Shown here one piece after another: positions 42,038-51,603 of a stretch of DNA of 64,000 nt. A program made the translations under genes and the position numbers. Position 1 is the first letter of the stretch; every line of letters begins with the position of its first letter. Below the pieces are notes generated by a model. It was not told the DNA's origin. It did not search any database and saw only the letters and a program-made list of their open reading frames with translations. Source of the DNA: Cribrihabitans_A neustonicus (GTDB lineage: Bacteria; Pseudomonadota; Alphaproteobacteria; Rhodobacterales; Rhodobacteraceae). The DNA lies in NCBI RefSeq assembly GCF_048820895.1, contig NZ_JBMERQ010000001.1:620001-684000 (forward strand). The letters run 5' to 3'.

Positions 42038-43213
42038 ATGCACAACAGCCGCACCCAGGATACCTTCGTCTCCCCCATCGTTGAATCCCGCCGCTGGCTC
42101 GACGGGGCCGAGTTTACCTCGGATCGCCCGCTGCTTAACGTAAGCCAGGCCGCCCCTGCCGAAGCCCCGCCCGAGGGGCTGCGCCGGGCCATGGCAGAGG
42201 CGTCGCTGAACAGGGTAGACGCCCATCTTTACGGACCGGTGCTGGGCGATCCTGATCTGCGCAGGGCGCTGGCCGCGCAGATCTCCAGCCACTACGGCGG
42301 AGAGGTTTTCCCGCCTCAGGTGGGTATCACCGCTGGCTGCAACCAGGCCTTTGCCGCGGCCATCTCGGCGCTGTGCAATGAGGGTGACGAGGTGATTATC
42401 CCGGTGCCCTGGTACTTCAATCACAAGATGTGGCTCGACATGATGGGCGTCACCGCCGTTCCACTGAAGGCCGGCGGCGCAATGCTGCCGGACGTGGACG
42501 CTGCCGCGGCGCTGATCACCCCGCGCACTCGCGCCATCGTGCTTATCACCCCCAACAACCCCTGCGGCGTCGAATATCCGGACGGACTGGTGCAGGCCTT
42601 TTACGATCTCGCCCGCAGCCGCGGCCTCGCACTTTTGGTGGACGAGACCTACCGGGATTTCGACAGCCGGGAAGGTCCCCCGCACGCACTGTTCCAGCGC
42701 AAGGACTGGGACGACACGCTGCTACACCTCTATTCTTTTTCCAAGGCTTACCGGCTGACCGGCCACCGGGTCGGAGCGGTCGTGGCCTCCCCGGCCAAAA
42801 TGTCCGAAATGGAGAAGTTTCTCGACACCGTCACCATCTGCCCGGCACAATTAGGCCAGATCGGTGCACGCTGGGGGATCGAGAACCTGCAGGACTGGCT
42901 GGCGGGCGAGCGGCAGGAAATCCTCGACCGCCGTGCCGCGATCGTGGAGGGCTTTCCGGCGCTTGCCGCCCGCGGCTGGGAGCTGCTCGGATGCGGTGCC
43001 TACTTCGCTTATGTAAAGCATCCCTTCGACGCCGCGTCCGAGGACCTTGCCCGCAAACTGGTCCGCGAGGCCGCGGTGCTGATGCTGCCGGGCTCCATGT
43101 TTATGCCCGAGGGCGACGCGGACGGCGCGCGCCAGTTCCGCATCGCCTTTGCCAATGTGGACCGCGCAGGAATCGCGGAGCTGTTCCGGCGCTTGGAAAC
43201 CTTCCAGCCCTGA
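42038..43213 (+). CDS. Class I/II (fold type I) aminotransferase
   Basis: A 391-residue PLP enzyme. Key blocks are AHLYGPVLGDPDLRRALA, ITAGCNQAFAAAISAL, ITPNNPCGVEYP, DETYRDF, and SFSKAYRLTGHRVG with the Schiff-base lysine. The C-terminal substrate Arg lies in ARQFRIAFAN. Substrate specificity cannot be read. AGGAAA precedes the ATG. Neighbouring genes (gpt upstream, a foldase downstream) do not suggest a pathway. Confidence 0.88.
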   Translation: MHNSRTQDTFVSPIVESRRWLDGAEFTSDRPLLNVSQAAPAEAPPEGLRRAMAEASLNRVDAHLYGPVLGDPDLRRALAAQISSHYGGEVFPPQVGITAGCNQAFAAAISALCNEGDEVIIPVPWYFNHKMWLDMMGVTAVPLKAGGAMLPDVDAAAALITPRTRAIVLITPNNPCGVEYPDGLVQAFYDLARSRGLALLVDETYRDFDSREGPPHALFQRKDWDDTLLHLYSFSKAYRLTGHRVGAVVASPAKMSEMEKFLDTVTICPAQLGQIGARWGIENLQDWLAGERQEILDRRAAIVEGFPALAARGWELLGCGAYFAYVKHPFDAASEDLARKLVREAAVLMLPGSMFMPEGDADGARQFRIAFANVDRAGIAELFRRLETFQP

Positions 43214-43221
43214 GCGTACCC

Positions 43222-43258
43222 CCTGCCCGCTGCCGCATCTTGCCCCGCCGCGGGCAGG
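43222..43258 (+). terminator. Stem-loop after the aminotransferase gene
   Basis: CCTGCCCGC (43222-43230) pairs perfectly with GCGGGCAGG (43250-43258) around a 19-base loop, starting 8 bases past the stop codon. There is no T-run, so this may be a Rho-type or attenuating structure before the next operon. Confidence 0.4.
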
Positions 43259-43325
43259 CGCGTATTCAGGCAGCAACACACCCCGCGCCAAGCGCCGCGG
43301 GCACAGAAAAATTGAAGAGGGCATC

Positions 43326-45167
43326 ATGGCCGCAGGCATGAAAAAGCTATCCAAAACCTTCGTCTGGATCCTGATGGGGATGCTCATAGTCGGCCTCGCG
43401 GGCTTTGGCGCCGTGAACTTCACCAGCTCCGCCTCATCGGTGGCGCAGGTCGGAGACGAGGAAGTCAGCATCGGCGACTACGTGCGGGAGCTGCGCCGCG
43501 AACAACAGGCCCTGCAGGCACAGTCCGGGCAGGCGGTGACGATCGCCCAGCTCAGTGCCTTCGGAATCGACCGCGTGGTGCTGGGCCGCCTCGTTTCGCT
43601 CGCCGCGCTCGACCACGAAGCCAAGCAGCTCGGCCTGTCCATCGGCGACGAGAACCTGCTGCAGGAACTCGGCGAAATTCAGGCCTTTCAGGGCATCAAC
43701 GGCGGCTTCGACCGCGGCGCCTACCGCTTCGCGCTCGAGAACGCCGGGCTGAGCGAGGCCGAGTTCGAAGAAGATCTGCGCCGCGAAGCCGCCCGCACAA
43801 TTGTCCAGCGGGCGATCATGACGGGCACCGAGATGCCCGCTGCCCTGACAGACACGCTGACCGGTTACATCGGCGAGCGCCGCAGCTTCTCCTATGTGCA
43901 GCTCAACGCCGATGACATTGCGCTGACCGCCGAAACTCCCTCGGACGAGGACCTCAAAGCCTTCTACGCCGCCAACCCGGACCTCTTCACACTGCCGGAA
44001 ACCAAGGTAGTGACCTACGCTGCGCTGCGCCCGGAGATGCTGGTGGACGAAATGGATGTCAGCGAAGACACCCTGCGCAAGCTGTTCGAGGACCGCGCAA
44101 ACGAGTACCAGCAGCCCGAACGCCGCCTGGTGGAACGGCTGGTCTACGCCAATGAGGAGGCTGCCGCCACCGCCAAAGCCCAAATCGAATCCGGCGGTGC
44201 CACCTTTGAAAGCCTGGTGGCTGACCGCGGCCTGGCGCTTGAAGATGTGGACATGGGTGATGTCACCGAGAAAAGCCTCGGCGCGGCCGGCGCCGAAGTC
44301 TTTGCAGCCGGCGTAGGTTCGGTTGTCGGCCCCCTGCCCTCAGCTCTTGGCCCGGCGCTGTACCGCGTGAACGGAAAGCTGGAGGCCCAGGTCACCACCT
44401 TCGAGCAGGCCGAGCCCGAGCTGCGCGACGAGCTTGCCACGGACCGCGCCCGCCGCCAGATCGAAGCGCAGGCCGAAACCATCGACGACCTGCTCGCAGG
44501 CGGCGCCACGCTGGAGGAGCTGGCAAAAGAAACCGGCATGGAGCTGGGCCGGCTGAACTGGACCGAAGACAGCAGCGAGGGCATCGCTGCCTATGAAGGC
44601 TTCCGCAACGCCGCCGCCGCAATCACTGCCGAAGACTTTCCCGAAGCGGCGTTCCTCGACGATGGCAGCGTCTTTGCACTGCGTCTCGACGAGGTGCTCC
44701 CGGAACGCCCTGAGCCCTTTGAAGATGCCCGCGGGAAAGTGCTGGAAGCCTGGCAGGCCGACCGCCTGAACACCGCGCTGCGCGAAGAGGCGGAAACCCT
44801 GCTGGCAGCCGCCAAGGAAGCTGGCAGCTTTCCTGGAGATGCCGAGGTGCAGGAGGAAACCGGTCTTACCCGCACCGCCTATATCGAAACCGTTCCGGCG
44901 GACCTGATGGCAGAGGTCTTCAAGATGGAAGAAGGCGCTTTCAGCATGGTGCTGGGCGGAACCTCCGCCGTCGTGGTGCAGCTTGATGGCATCCTGCCGC
45001 CCGCCGAGAACGACGACATGCAGATGCTGGCCGAGGCGCTTGGCGCCCAGCTTGACCAATCGCTTGCCCAGGCGCTGTTCCGCGCCTACGTGCAGGATGT
45101 CCAGACCCGGGCCGAACCGCAGATCGACCAGCAGGCGCTCAACGCGGCGCAGGCGAACTTCCAGTAA
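43326..45167 (+). CDS. PpiD/SurA-like periplasmic folding protein (peptidylprolyl isomerase)
   Basis: A 613-residue protein anchored in the inner membrane by one N-terminal segment (TFVWILMGMLIVGLAGFGAV). A SurA-type chaperone domain follows (about 40-190, VAQVGDEEVSIGDYVRELRREQ). A parvulin-like rotamase region (about 240-360) and a helical C-terminal part complete it. The domain order matches PpiD, which helps newly exported outer-membrane proteins fold. GAAGAGGG precedes the ATG. trpE starts 15 bases after its stop, so the two are probably co-transcribed. Confidence 0.88.
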   Translation: MAAGMKKLSKTFVWILMGMLIVGLAGFGAVNFTSSASSVAQVGDEEVSIGDYVRELRREQQALQAQSGQAVTIAQLSAFGIDRVVLGRLVSLAALDHEAKQLGLSIGDENLLQELGEIQAFQGINGGFDRGAYRFALENAGLSEAEFEEDLRREAARTIVQRAIMTGTEMPAALTDTLTGYIGERRSFSYVQLNADDIALTAETPSDEDLKAFYAANPDLFTLPETKVVTYAALRPEMLVDEMDVSEDTLRKLFEDRANEYQQPERRLVERLVYANEEAAATAKAQIESGGATFESLVADRGLALEDVDMGDVTEKSLGAAGAEVFAAGVGSVVGPLPSALGPALYRVNGKLEAQVTTFEQAEPELRDELATDRARRQIEAQAETIDDLLAGGATLEELAKETGMELGRLNWTEDSSEGIAAYEGFRNAAAAITAEDFPEAAFLDDGSVFALRLDEVLPERPEPFEDARGKVLEAWQADRLNTALREEAETLLAAAKEAGSFPGDAEVQEETGLTRTAYIETVPADLMAEVFKMEEGAFSMVLGGTSAVVVQLDGILPPAENDDMQMLAEALGAQLDQSLAQALFRAYVQDVQTRAEPQIDQQALNAAQANFQ

Positions 45168-45182
45168 ACGAGGCGGCACCCG

Positions 45183-46694
45183 ATGGCATTGACCCCCGAT
45201 TTCGACACCTTTGCAAAGGCTTACGAAGCCGGCGAGAACCAGGTCGTCTACACCCGCCTGGCCGCCGACCTCGACACGCCGGTGTCCCTGATGCTAAAGC
45301 TGACCGGTGCCCAGAAGGACGCCTTCATGCTGGAATCGGTAACCGGCGGCGAGGTGCGCGGGCGCTATTCGATCATTGGGATGAAGCCGGACCTGATCTG
45401 GCGCTGCCGCGGAGAGACCTCCGCGCTGAACCGCTCCGCGCGCTTTGATGCGGAGGATTTCGCCGAACAGCAGGGCAACCCGCTCGACCACCTGCGTGCG
45501 CTGATCGCAGAAAGCCGCATCGACCTGCCCGAAGACCTGCCGCAGGCCGCGGCGGGCCTGTTCGGCTACCTCGGCTACGACATGATCCGCCTTGTCGAGC
45601 ACCTGCCAGACGTGAACCCGGACCCGCTCGGCCTGCCGGATGCGCTGATGCTGCGGCCCTCGGTGATTGCGGTGCTTGATGGCGTGAAGGGCGAGGTCAC
45701 CGTGGTTTCCCCCGCCTGGGCCGCAGAGGGCCGGAGCGCCAAGGCGGCTTACGCCCAGGCCGCGGAGCGGGTGATGGATGCGGTGCGCGACCTGGAACGC
45801 GCGATGCCCGCCGAAACCCGCGATCTCGGCAGCGCGGATGAAATCGCTCCGCCGCTGTCAAATTTCACCAAGGACGGCTACATGGCTGCGGTGGAGAAGG
45901 CCAAGGAGTACATCCGCGCAGGCGACATTTTTCAGGTGGTGCCGGCACAGCGCTGGACGCAGGAATTCCGCCAGCCGCCGTTTGCGCTCTACCGATCGCT
46001 TAGGCGCACCAACCCCTCGCCTTTCATGTTCTATTTCAACTTCGGCGGCTTCCAGGTCGTCGGGGCGTCCCCCGAAATCCTGGTCCGGGTGTTCGGAAAG
46101 GAAGTCACCATCCGCCCAATTGCCGGCACCCGCCCGCGCGGCGCCACCCCGGAAGAGGACAAGGCGCTGGAAGCAGACCTGCTCGCCGACAAGAAGGAGC
46201 TGGCCGAACATCTGATGCTCCTGGACCTCGGCCGCAACGACACCGGCCGCGTGTCAAAAATCGGCACCGTGCGCCCGACCGAGAAGTTCATTATCGAGCG
46301 CTACAGCCACGTGATGCACATCGTCTCCAACGTTGTGGGCGAGCTGGCCGAGGACAAGGACGCGCTTGACGCCTTCTTTGCCGGCATGCCCGCAGGCACC
46401 GTCTCCGGCGCTCCCAAGGTGCGCGCGATGGAAATCATCGACGAGCTGGAGCCGGAGAAGCGCGGCATTTATGGCGGCGGTGTCGGCTATTTCTCGGCAG
46501 GCGGTGACATGGACATGTGCATCGCGCTCAGGACCGCCATCGTGAAGGACAAAAACCTCTACATCCAGGCCGGCGGCGGTGTTGTCTACGACAGCGACCC
46601 GGAAGCCGAGTATATGGAAACGGTGCACAAATCCAACGCGATCCGCCGTGCCGCCGCAGACGCAGCAATGTTCACCGGCAACGGCAATCTTTGA
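45183..46694 (+). CDS. trpE: Anthranilate synthase component I
   Basis: Makes anthranilate from chorismate, with ammonia supplied by TrpG. The 503-residue protein has the N-terminal Trp-feedback region (LKLTGAQKDAFMLESVTGGE, containing the LLES-type motif). Chorismate-binding blocks SPEILVRVFGKEVTIRPIAGTRPRG, LLDLGRNDTGRVS and MPAGTVSGAPKVRAMEIIDELEP follow. It is separated from trpG by an opposite-strand gene, so the usual trpEGDC unit is broken into two transcripts. Confidence 0.95.
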   Translation: MALTPDFDTFAKAYEAGENQVVYTRLAADLDTPVSLMLKLTGAQKDAFMLESVTGGEVRGRYSIIGMKPDLIWRCRGETSALNRSARFDAEDFAEQQGNPLDHLRALIAESRIDLPEDLPQAAAGLFGYLGYDMIRLVEHLPDVNPDPLGLPDALMLRPSVIAVLDGVKGEVTVVSPAWAAEGRSAKAAYAQAAERVMDAVRDLERAMPAETRDLGSADEIAPPLSNFTKDGYMAAVEKAKEYIRAGDIFQVVPAQRWTQEFRQPPFALYRSLRRTNPSPFMFYFNFGGFQVVGASPEILVRVFGKEVTIRPIAGTRPRGATPEEDKALEADLLADKKELAEHLMLLDLGRNDTGRVSKIGTVRPTEKFIIERYSHVMHIVSNVVGELAEDKDALDAFFAGMPAGTVSGAPKVRAMEIIDELEPEKRGIYGGGVGYFSAGGDMDMCIALRTAIVKDKNLYIQAGGGVVYDSDPEAEYMETVHKSNAIRRAAADAAMFTGNGNL

Positions 46695-46752
46695 CCCCGG
46701 CGCAGACCGCGGCCGCAGCCGCTGTCTGACCCGAATACCTTCGCCGAAGACC

Positions 46753-46772
46753 CGGCGCCACTTGAGGCGCCG
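46753..46772. terminator. Stem-loop between convergent trpE and the deacetylase-like gene
   Basis: CGGCGCC (46753-46759) pairs with GGCGCCG (46766-46772) across ACTTGA in the 95-base gap between two convergent stops. No T-run on either strand, so only a weak bidirectional terminator is suggested. Confidence 0.35.
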
Positions 46773-46789
46773 TTCATGCTTCCGCCCGG

Positions 46790-48307
46790 CTACTTCTCCG
46801 GCAGCTGCGCCTCCAGCGTTGCCGAGACCGGCGCCAGCGCCACCTGGTTTGCACGGTCCTGCAGGCCCCAGATCAGCAGCGCCGACACGGTGTCGGGCTT
46901 CAGCCGGCCCAGCATCGTCACCGCGCCTTCCTGCCTCGCGCGGAACGCGGCCTGATCGAGGAAACGGCGGATCGCGCGCGGGTCCTGGCCAGCGCCGTCG
47001 AAATCCCGGAACACAACGCCCGCCGGCACACCCTCGCGCAGTGCAAGCTTCTGCACAGTGTTCAGCCCGCTGTTCTGGGTCAGAAGCCCATACCCCGCCG
47101 CGGCGGCAAAATTGGTCACCTGATCGGCCAGCGGGCGGTTGCCCTGGATGCCGGTCTCCACGCCTTCGAGGATTGCCACCGCCTCGGGCAGGCGGGTGCG
47201 CCAGACCTCAAGCGCAGTCTCCGCGTCCTGCGGCGCTGCGTTGCGCGGCAGGTCCGTAAGCAACAGGACCTCGAACCCGGCCGCCCGGTGCATGGCCATC
47301 TTCCGCTCCGCCTCCGGGTCATCGGGGTCGATTGCGATACTCAGCGGGTAAGGGAAGTCCGCCAGCGCCTCGGCGCCCAGCGAGCCTGGCGCGTCGATCA
47401 GCACAATCGACATCAGCGGGCGGCCTTCGGGATTGGAGAAAGGGACCGAAAAATCGGCAAACGGGGCCGTGCTGGGCTCGGCTTGCGTCGCAGCGCGCTC
47501 GGTCAGCGGCACCACCGGCGTGCCGATACCCGGCCCTTCCGCAGCCCCGGAGGCGCCTTCATCTTGTGCGGAGCTGGCCTCCGCCGCCTCTGCTTCCGCG
47601 CCGGGGTCCGGTTCGGCGGTCCCCGGCAAGACCGTCACCGCAGGCAAATGGGTGGCCTCCGGCGCACTGCCGATTTGGGGCGCGTTGCGGTTGGCGGGGC
47701 CAAGAGTGCCGCGGGGCGCATCGGGGCCCTGGCCGATAGCAGGCGCTTCAGGGGCGCCGCCCGCCCCCGCCACGACCTCTGCCGCGGGCCGGGGCGCTTC
47801 CATGCTGCCTGGAGTGCCCCCGGTCTGACCAGGACGCTGCTGCGCGGGCGGCCGCGGCGCAACGGTCACGACAACCGGGCCGTTGTCTGCCTGCGGCGCA
47901 GAAAGGCCTTCTGGTTCTACTGCTTCCGGACCTGCGGCACCGGCGGACGGCTGCCGGCCGGGCCCGGGGTCCGCCGCGGGCAGATCCGCGCGCGCAGCCG
48001 GAGTGGAGCCGCTGCCCACATCCGGTTTCCGCGCAGGCATGAGATCTGCGCCTTCCAGCGCGCTCAGGTCGTCGCGTTCGGCCCTGCTCTGCGGCACCGT
48101 TGGCAGGGCGCCGGCGAGATCCGCGTCCCGGCCCGGTGCCCCGTCAGGTACGCTTTCAGCCTCTTCTGCCACCGGCGCGGGTGCTGCAGGCGGGGTCTGC
48201 GCGACCTCCCGAACGGTTTCCGGCAGCGGCACCGACAGCGACCACATCGCCAGCCCGCCCGCGGCCAGAACAGCCCCGACACTCACGCCCGCCAGAAAAT
48301 CCCGCAT
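46790..48307 (-). CDS. Divergent polysaccharide deacetylase-family protein, degenerate active site
   Basis: A 505-residue membrane-anchored protein. One N-terminal segment (AGVSVGAVLAAGGLAMWSLSV) precedes about 250 residues of Ala/Pro/Glu-rich disordered linker. A C-terminal domain (about 297-505) resembles the divergent polysaccharide deacetylase family (PF04748): SIVLIDAPGS, YPLSIAIDPDDPEAERKMAMHRAAGFEVLLL. The metal-site texts usual in that family (IDDLG, HLPMEP, NNHMGS) appear here as LIDAPG, TDLPRN and ETGIQG, without the histidines. It may therefore be non-catalytic. It lies opposite the trp genes. Confidence 0.8.
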   Translation of the reverse strand: MRDFLAGVSVGAVLAAGGLAMWSLSVPLPETVREVAQTPPAAPAPVAEEAESVPDGAPGRDADLAGALPTVPQSRAERDDLSALEGADLMPARKPDVGSGSTPAARADLPAADPGPGRQPSAGAAGPEAVEPEGLSAPQADNGPVVVTVAPRPPAQQRPGQTGGTPGSMEAPRPAAEVVAGAGGAPEAPAIGQGPDAPRGTLGPANRNAPQIGSAPEATHLPAVTVLPGTAEPDPGAEAEAAEASSAQDEGASGAAEGPGIGTPVVPLTERAATQAEPSTAPFADFSVPFSNPEGRPLMSIVLIDAPGSLGAEALADFPYPLSIAIDPDDPEAERKMAMHRAAGFEVLLLTDLPRNAAPQDAETALEVWRTRLPEAVAILEGVETGIQGNRPLADQVTNFAAAAGYGLLTQNSGLNTVQKLALREGVPAGVVFRDFDGAGQDPRAIRRFLDQAAFRARQEGAVTMLGRLKPDTVSALLIWGLQDRANQVALAPVSATLEAQLPEK

Positions 48308-48516
48308 GCCTGCCCTGCCTCTCAATCTTTCCTGCCGGCCTTCCTGCCAGCCTTGCCGCCAGACCGCCAGCCCGGCGCCTTCTGCTCTGCCCGCAGCTGG
48401 CCCGGTCAAACGCCCTTCCTGCCCTTGACGCTGCCCTGCATCCCTGAGCATGTATGCTGCAGCCACTATACTGCGGCGCGGCCCCCGCCCGCCAGCCCTT
48501 AAAAGAGCCTGCCAAG

Positions 48517-49098
48517 ATGCTGCTGCTGATCGACAACTACGATTCCTTCACCTACAACCTCGTGCATTATCTGGGCGAGCTGGGCGCGGAAATGGAAGTG
48601 CGCCGCAATGATGCCATCGACGTGCAGGAAGCGATGGCAATGCAGCCCGCGGGCATCCTGCTGTCGCCCGGGCCCTGCGACCCGGATCAGGCGGGCATCT
48701 GCCTTGCGCTCACCGAAGCGGCGGCGGAGACCCGAACCCCGCTGCTGGGCGTCTGCCTCGGCCATCAGACCATCGGCCAGGCATTTGGCGGCAAAGTGGT
48801 GCGCTGCCACGAGATCGTGCACGGAAAGATGGGTCGGATGCATCACAATAACACCGGAATTTTCAGAGGCTTGCCGTCGCCCTTTGAAGCAACGCGCTAT
48901 CACTCGCTGGTGGTGGAGCGCGACAGCCTCCCCGATTGCCTTGAAATCACTGCCGAGCTGGAAGACGGCACCATCATGGGGCTCCAGCACAAGGAGCTGC
49001 CGATTCACGGGGTGCAGTTCCACCCGGAATCCATTGCCTCGGAACACGGCCACGCGCTTCTGAAGAATTTCCTCGACGTTATGAAGGTGCCTGCATGA
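48517..49098 (+). CDS. trpG: Anthranilate synthase component II (glutamine amidotransferase)
   Basis: Supplies ammonia to TrpE, and possibly to PabB. The 193-residue class I glutaminase has LLIDNYDSFTYNLVHYLGELG, the nucleophile block LLGVCLGHQTIGQAFGG, and the His/Glu pair in GVQFHPESIASEHG. The first gene of the second trp transcript. It overlaps trpD by ATGA. The 209-base gap upstream is shared with the divergent deacetylase-like gene and must hold both promoters; I see no attenuator. Confidence 0.95.
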   Translation: MLLLIDNYDSFTYNLVHYLGELGAEMEVRRNDAIDVQEAMAMQPAGILLSPGPCDPDQAGICLALTEAAAETRTPLLGVCLGHQTIGQAFGGKVVRCHEIVHGKMGRMHHNNTGIFRGLPSPFEATRYHSLVVERDSLPDCLEITAELEDGTIMGLQHKELPIHGVQFHPESIASEHGHALLKNFLDVMKVPA

Positions 49099-50114
49099 GT
49101 GACCGCCTGAAACCGCTGATTGGCGCGGCCGCCGAACGGCCGCTGACCCGCGCCGAAGCGGAATTGGCCTTCACCCTGCTGTTCGAGGGCGAGGCCACGC
49201 CGAGCCAGATTGGCGGTCTGCTGATGGCCCTGCGCACCCGGGGTGAAACGGTGGACGAATACGCCGCCGCCGCCTCGGTGATGCGCGCCAAGTGCAACGC
49301 GGTGAAGGCACCGGCCGGCGCGATGGACATCGTAGGCACCGGCGGTGACGGCAAGAACACGCTGAACATCTCCACCGCGACGGCCTTTGTCACCGCGGGC
49401 GCGGGCGTGGTCATCGCCAAACACGGCAACCGCAATCTCAGCTCCAAGTCCGGCACCGCCGATCTGCAGTCGCAGATGGGGATCAACGTGATGGTCGGCC
49501 CGGAAGTGGTTGAGAAGGCAATCAATGAAGCCGGAATCGGTTTCATGATGGCGCCCATGCACCACCCCGCGACCCGGCACGTCATGCCGACCAGGACCGA
49601 GCTCGGCACCCGCACCATCTTCAATATCCTCGGCCCCCTCACCAACCCCGCAGGCGTCAAGCGCCAGCTGACCGGGGCGTTCAGCCGGGATCTGATCCGG
49701 CCGATGGCCGAAACCCTGAAAACGCTGGGCTCGGAACGTGCGTGGCTGGTGCATGGCTCCGATGGCACCGACGAGCTGACCATTACCGGCGTCACCTGGG
49801 TGTCCGCGCTGGAGGAAACCGGCACGCTCCGAGATCTGGAGATCCACCCGGAGGATGCGGGGCTGCCTGTACATCCCTTCGAGGCCATCGTCGGCGGCAC
49901 GCCCGGGGAAAACGCCACCGCCTTCCGTGCGCTGCTCGAGGGTGCGCCATCGGCCTACCGCGACGCGGTGCTTTTGAACTCTGCCGCCGCGCTGGTGGTT
50001 GCGGGCAAGGCCGGCAGCCTGACGGAAGGCGCGGAAATGGCGGCACAGTCGATCGACAGCGGTGCCGCCAAGGCCAAGGTCGCAGCGCTGGCCCGGATCA
50101 CTTCCGAAGCATGA
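49095..50114 (+). CDS. trpD: Anthranilate phosphoribosyltransferase
   Basis: Transfers phosphoribose from PRPP to anthranilate. The 339-residue protein has the PRPP/Mg motif DIVGTGGDGKNTLNISTATA, the substrate block KHGNRNLSSKSGTADL, and GPLTNPAGVKRQLTGAFS. It overlaps both trpG upstream and ung downstream by ATGA. Confidence 0.96.
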   Translation: MSDRLKPLIGAAAERPLTRAEAELAFTLLFEGEATPSQIGGLLMALRTRGETVDEYAAAASVMRAKCNAVKAPAGAMDIVGTGGDGKNTLNISTATAFVTAGAGVVIAKHGNRNLSSKSGTADLQSQMGINVMVGPEVVEKAINEAGIGFMMAPMHHPATRHVMPTRTELGTRTIFNILGPLTNPAGVKRQLTGAFSRDLIRPMAETLKTLGSERAWLVHGSDGTDELTITGVTWVSALEETGTLRDLEIHPEDAGLPVHPFEAIVGGTPGENATAFRALLEGAPSAYRDAVLLNSAAALVVAGKAGSLTEGAEMAAQSIDSGAAKAKVAALARITSEA

Positions 50115-50764
50115 CAGATCTGCCGCGTGGGCTGGGCGGCTGGGCCCGCCTGCCTTTCTTCACCACCCACTGGCCTGCCATCGCCGCCGCATTGGAGGCG
50201 GAGGACGCACCTGTCGTGCCGCCCACGGACCAGCGCTTTGCGGCTCTGCAACTGACCCCGCCGGAGGCCACACGGTTAGTGATCCTGGGCCAGGACCCCT
50301 ATCCGACCCCCGGCCATGCCCATGGCCTGGCGTTTTCGGCCGAGCCGGGCGTGCGCCCGCTGCCGCGTTCCTTATCCAATATTTTCAAAGAGCTGGAGGA
50401 TGATCTTGGCGTCATTCGCACCACCGGCGACCTGCGCGGCTGGGCACGCCAAGGCGTTCTGCTCCTCAATACTGCCCTCACCGCACCGGCCGGGGAAGCC
50501 AATGGCCACAAGCATCTCGGCTGGCACCATCTGGCGCACCAGGTGCTGGAGATGACGTCTGCCCGCCCCACCGCTTACATTTTCTGGGGCAATGCCGCGC
50601 AGAAGCTTGAAACCCATATCAAACCGGGCGAACACTTGATCCTGAAGAGCCCCCATCCCTCGCCGCTTTCGGCACGGCGGGGTTTTTTTGGGTCAAAGCC
50701 ATTTTCGAAAGTGAACAATTGGCTCGCCGCGCGCGGCGCTGCCGCGATAGACTGGAACGCATGA
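50111..50764 (+). CDS. ung: Uracil-DNA glycosylase, family 1
   Basis: Removes uracil from DNA. The 217-residue protein carries the family-1 motifs: water-activating GQDPYPTPGHAHGLAFS, LLLNTALT, and the leucine-loop HPSPLSARRGFFGSKPFS. It is translationally coupled to trpD and ends 14 bases before trpC, so a repair gene sits inside the tryptophan operon. That order is recurrent in Rhodobacteraceae as far as I recall. Confidence 0.94.
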   Translation: MTDLPRGLGGWARLPFFTTHWPAIAAALEAEDAPVVPPTDQRFAALQLTPPEATRLVILGQDPYPTPGHAHGLAFSAEPGVRPLPRSLSNIFKELEDDLGVIRTTGDLRGWARQGVLLLNTALTAPAGEANGHKHLGWHHLAHQVLEMTSARPTAYIFWGNAAQKLETHIKPGEHLILKSPHPSPLSARRGFFGSKPFSKVNNWLAARGAAAIDWNA

Positions 50765-50778
50765 ACGGAGCCGCTGGA

Positions 50779-51591
50779 ATGACGGAAAACGTGCTCGACA
50801 AGATCAAGGCCTACAAGCTCGAGGAAGTGGCCGCAGACAAGGCAGCAAAACCATTCGAGGAAGTAGAGGCCGCGGCCCAGAACGCCCCGGCCCCACGCGG
50901 TTTTGCCAAGGCGCTGATGCAGGCCAGCCGCGACGGCTACGGACTGATTGCCGAAATTAAGAAGGCCAGCCCCTCCAAGGGCCTGATCCGTGCCGATTTC
51001 AACCCGGGCGAGCTGGCCAAGGCTTATGAGGCGGGCGGCGCTGCCTGCCTCTCGGTACTCACAGACACGCCCAGTTTCCAGGGCGCCAAGGAATACCTGG
51101 TGGAAGCGCGCGAGGCCTGCAGCCTGCCGGTGCTGCGCAAGGATTTCATGTACGACCCCTATCAGGTCGCCGAGGCGCGTGCGCTTGGCGCCGACTGCAT
51201 CCTGATCATCCTCGCCTCTGTCTCCGACGCGCAAGCGGCGGAGCTGGAGCAATGCGCCTTCGACTGGGGCATGGACGTGCTCCTGGAAGTGCACGACGAG
51301 GCCGAACTGGAACGCGCCTGCAACCTGAAATCGCCGCTGGTGGGCATCAACAACCGCAACCTCAAAACCTTCGAGACCACGCTGGACACCACCCGCACCC
51401 TGTCCCGCCTGGTGCCCGCAGACCGCACCATTGTCTGCGAAAGCGGCCTGTCCACCCCCGAAGATCTCGCCGACATGGCCCGCTATGGCGCCCGCAGCTT
51501 CCTGATCGGCGAAAGCCTGATGCGCCAGGAAGACGTGGCCGCCGCCACCCGCGCGCTGCTGGCAAACCCGCTGACACCGGGCGCAATGTAG
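50779..51591 (+). CDS. trpC: Indole-3-glycerol-phosphate synthase
   Basis: Closes the indole ring from CdRP. A 270-residue TIM barrel with LIAEIKKASPSKGLIRADFNP, VLRKDFMYDPYQV, VGINNRNLKTFE and ESGLSTPEDLADMARYGARSFLIGESLM, which include the catalytic Lys and Glu residues. ATG 50779 gives the standard length. No fused TrpF domain. trpF, trpB and trpA are not in the window. Confidence 0.95.
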   Translation: MTENVLDKIKAYKLEEVAADKAAKPFEEVEAAAQNAPAPRGFAKALMQASRDGYGLIAEIKKASPSKGLIRADFNPGELAKAYEAGGAACLSVLTDTPSFQGAKEYLVEAREACSLPVLRKDFMYDPYQVAEARALGADCILIILASVSDAQAAELEQCAFDWGMDVLLEVHDEAELERACNLKSPLVGINNRNLKTFETTLDTTRTLSRLVPADRTIVCESGLSTPEDLADMARYGARSFLIGESLMRQEDVAAATRALLANPLTPGAM

Positions 51592-51603
51592 GGAGACGGA
51601 GCA

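Noticed and set aside
46695..46789. A trp attenuator near trpE or trpG
   Set aside because: trpE has only 15 bases of leader after the foldase gene, and the trpG upstream region shows no Trp-rich leader peptide with alternative stems.
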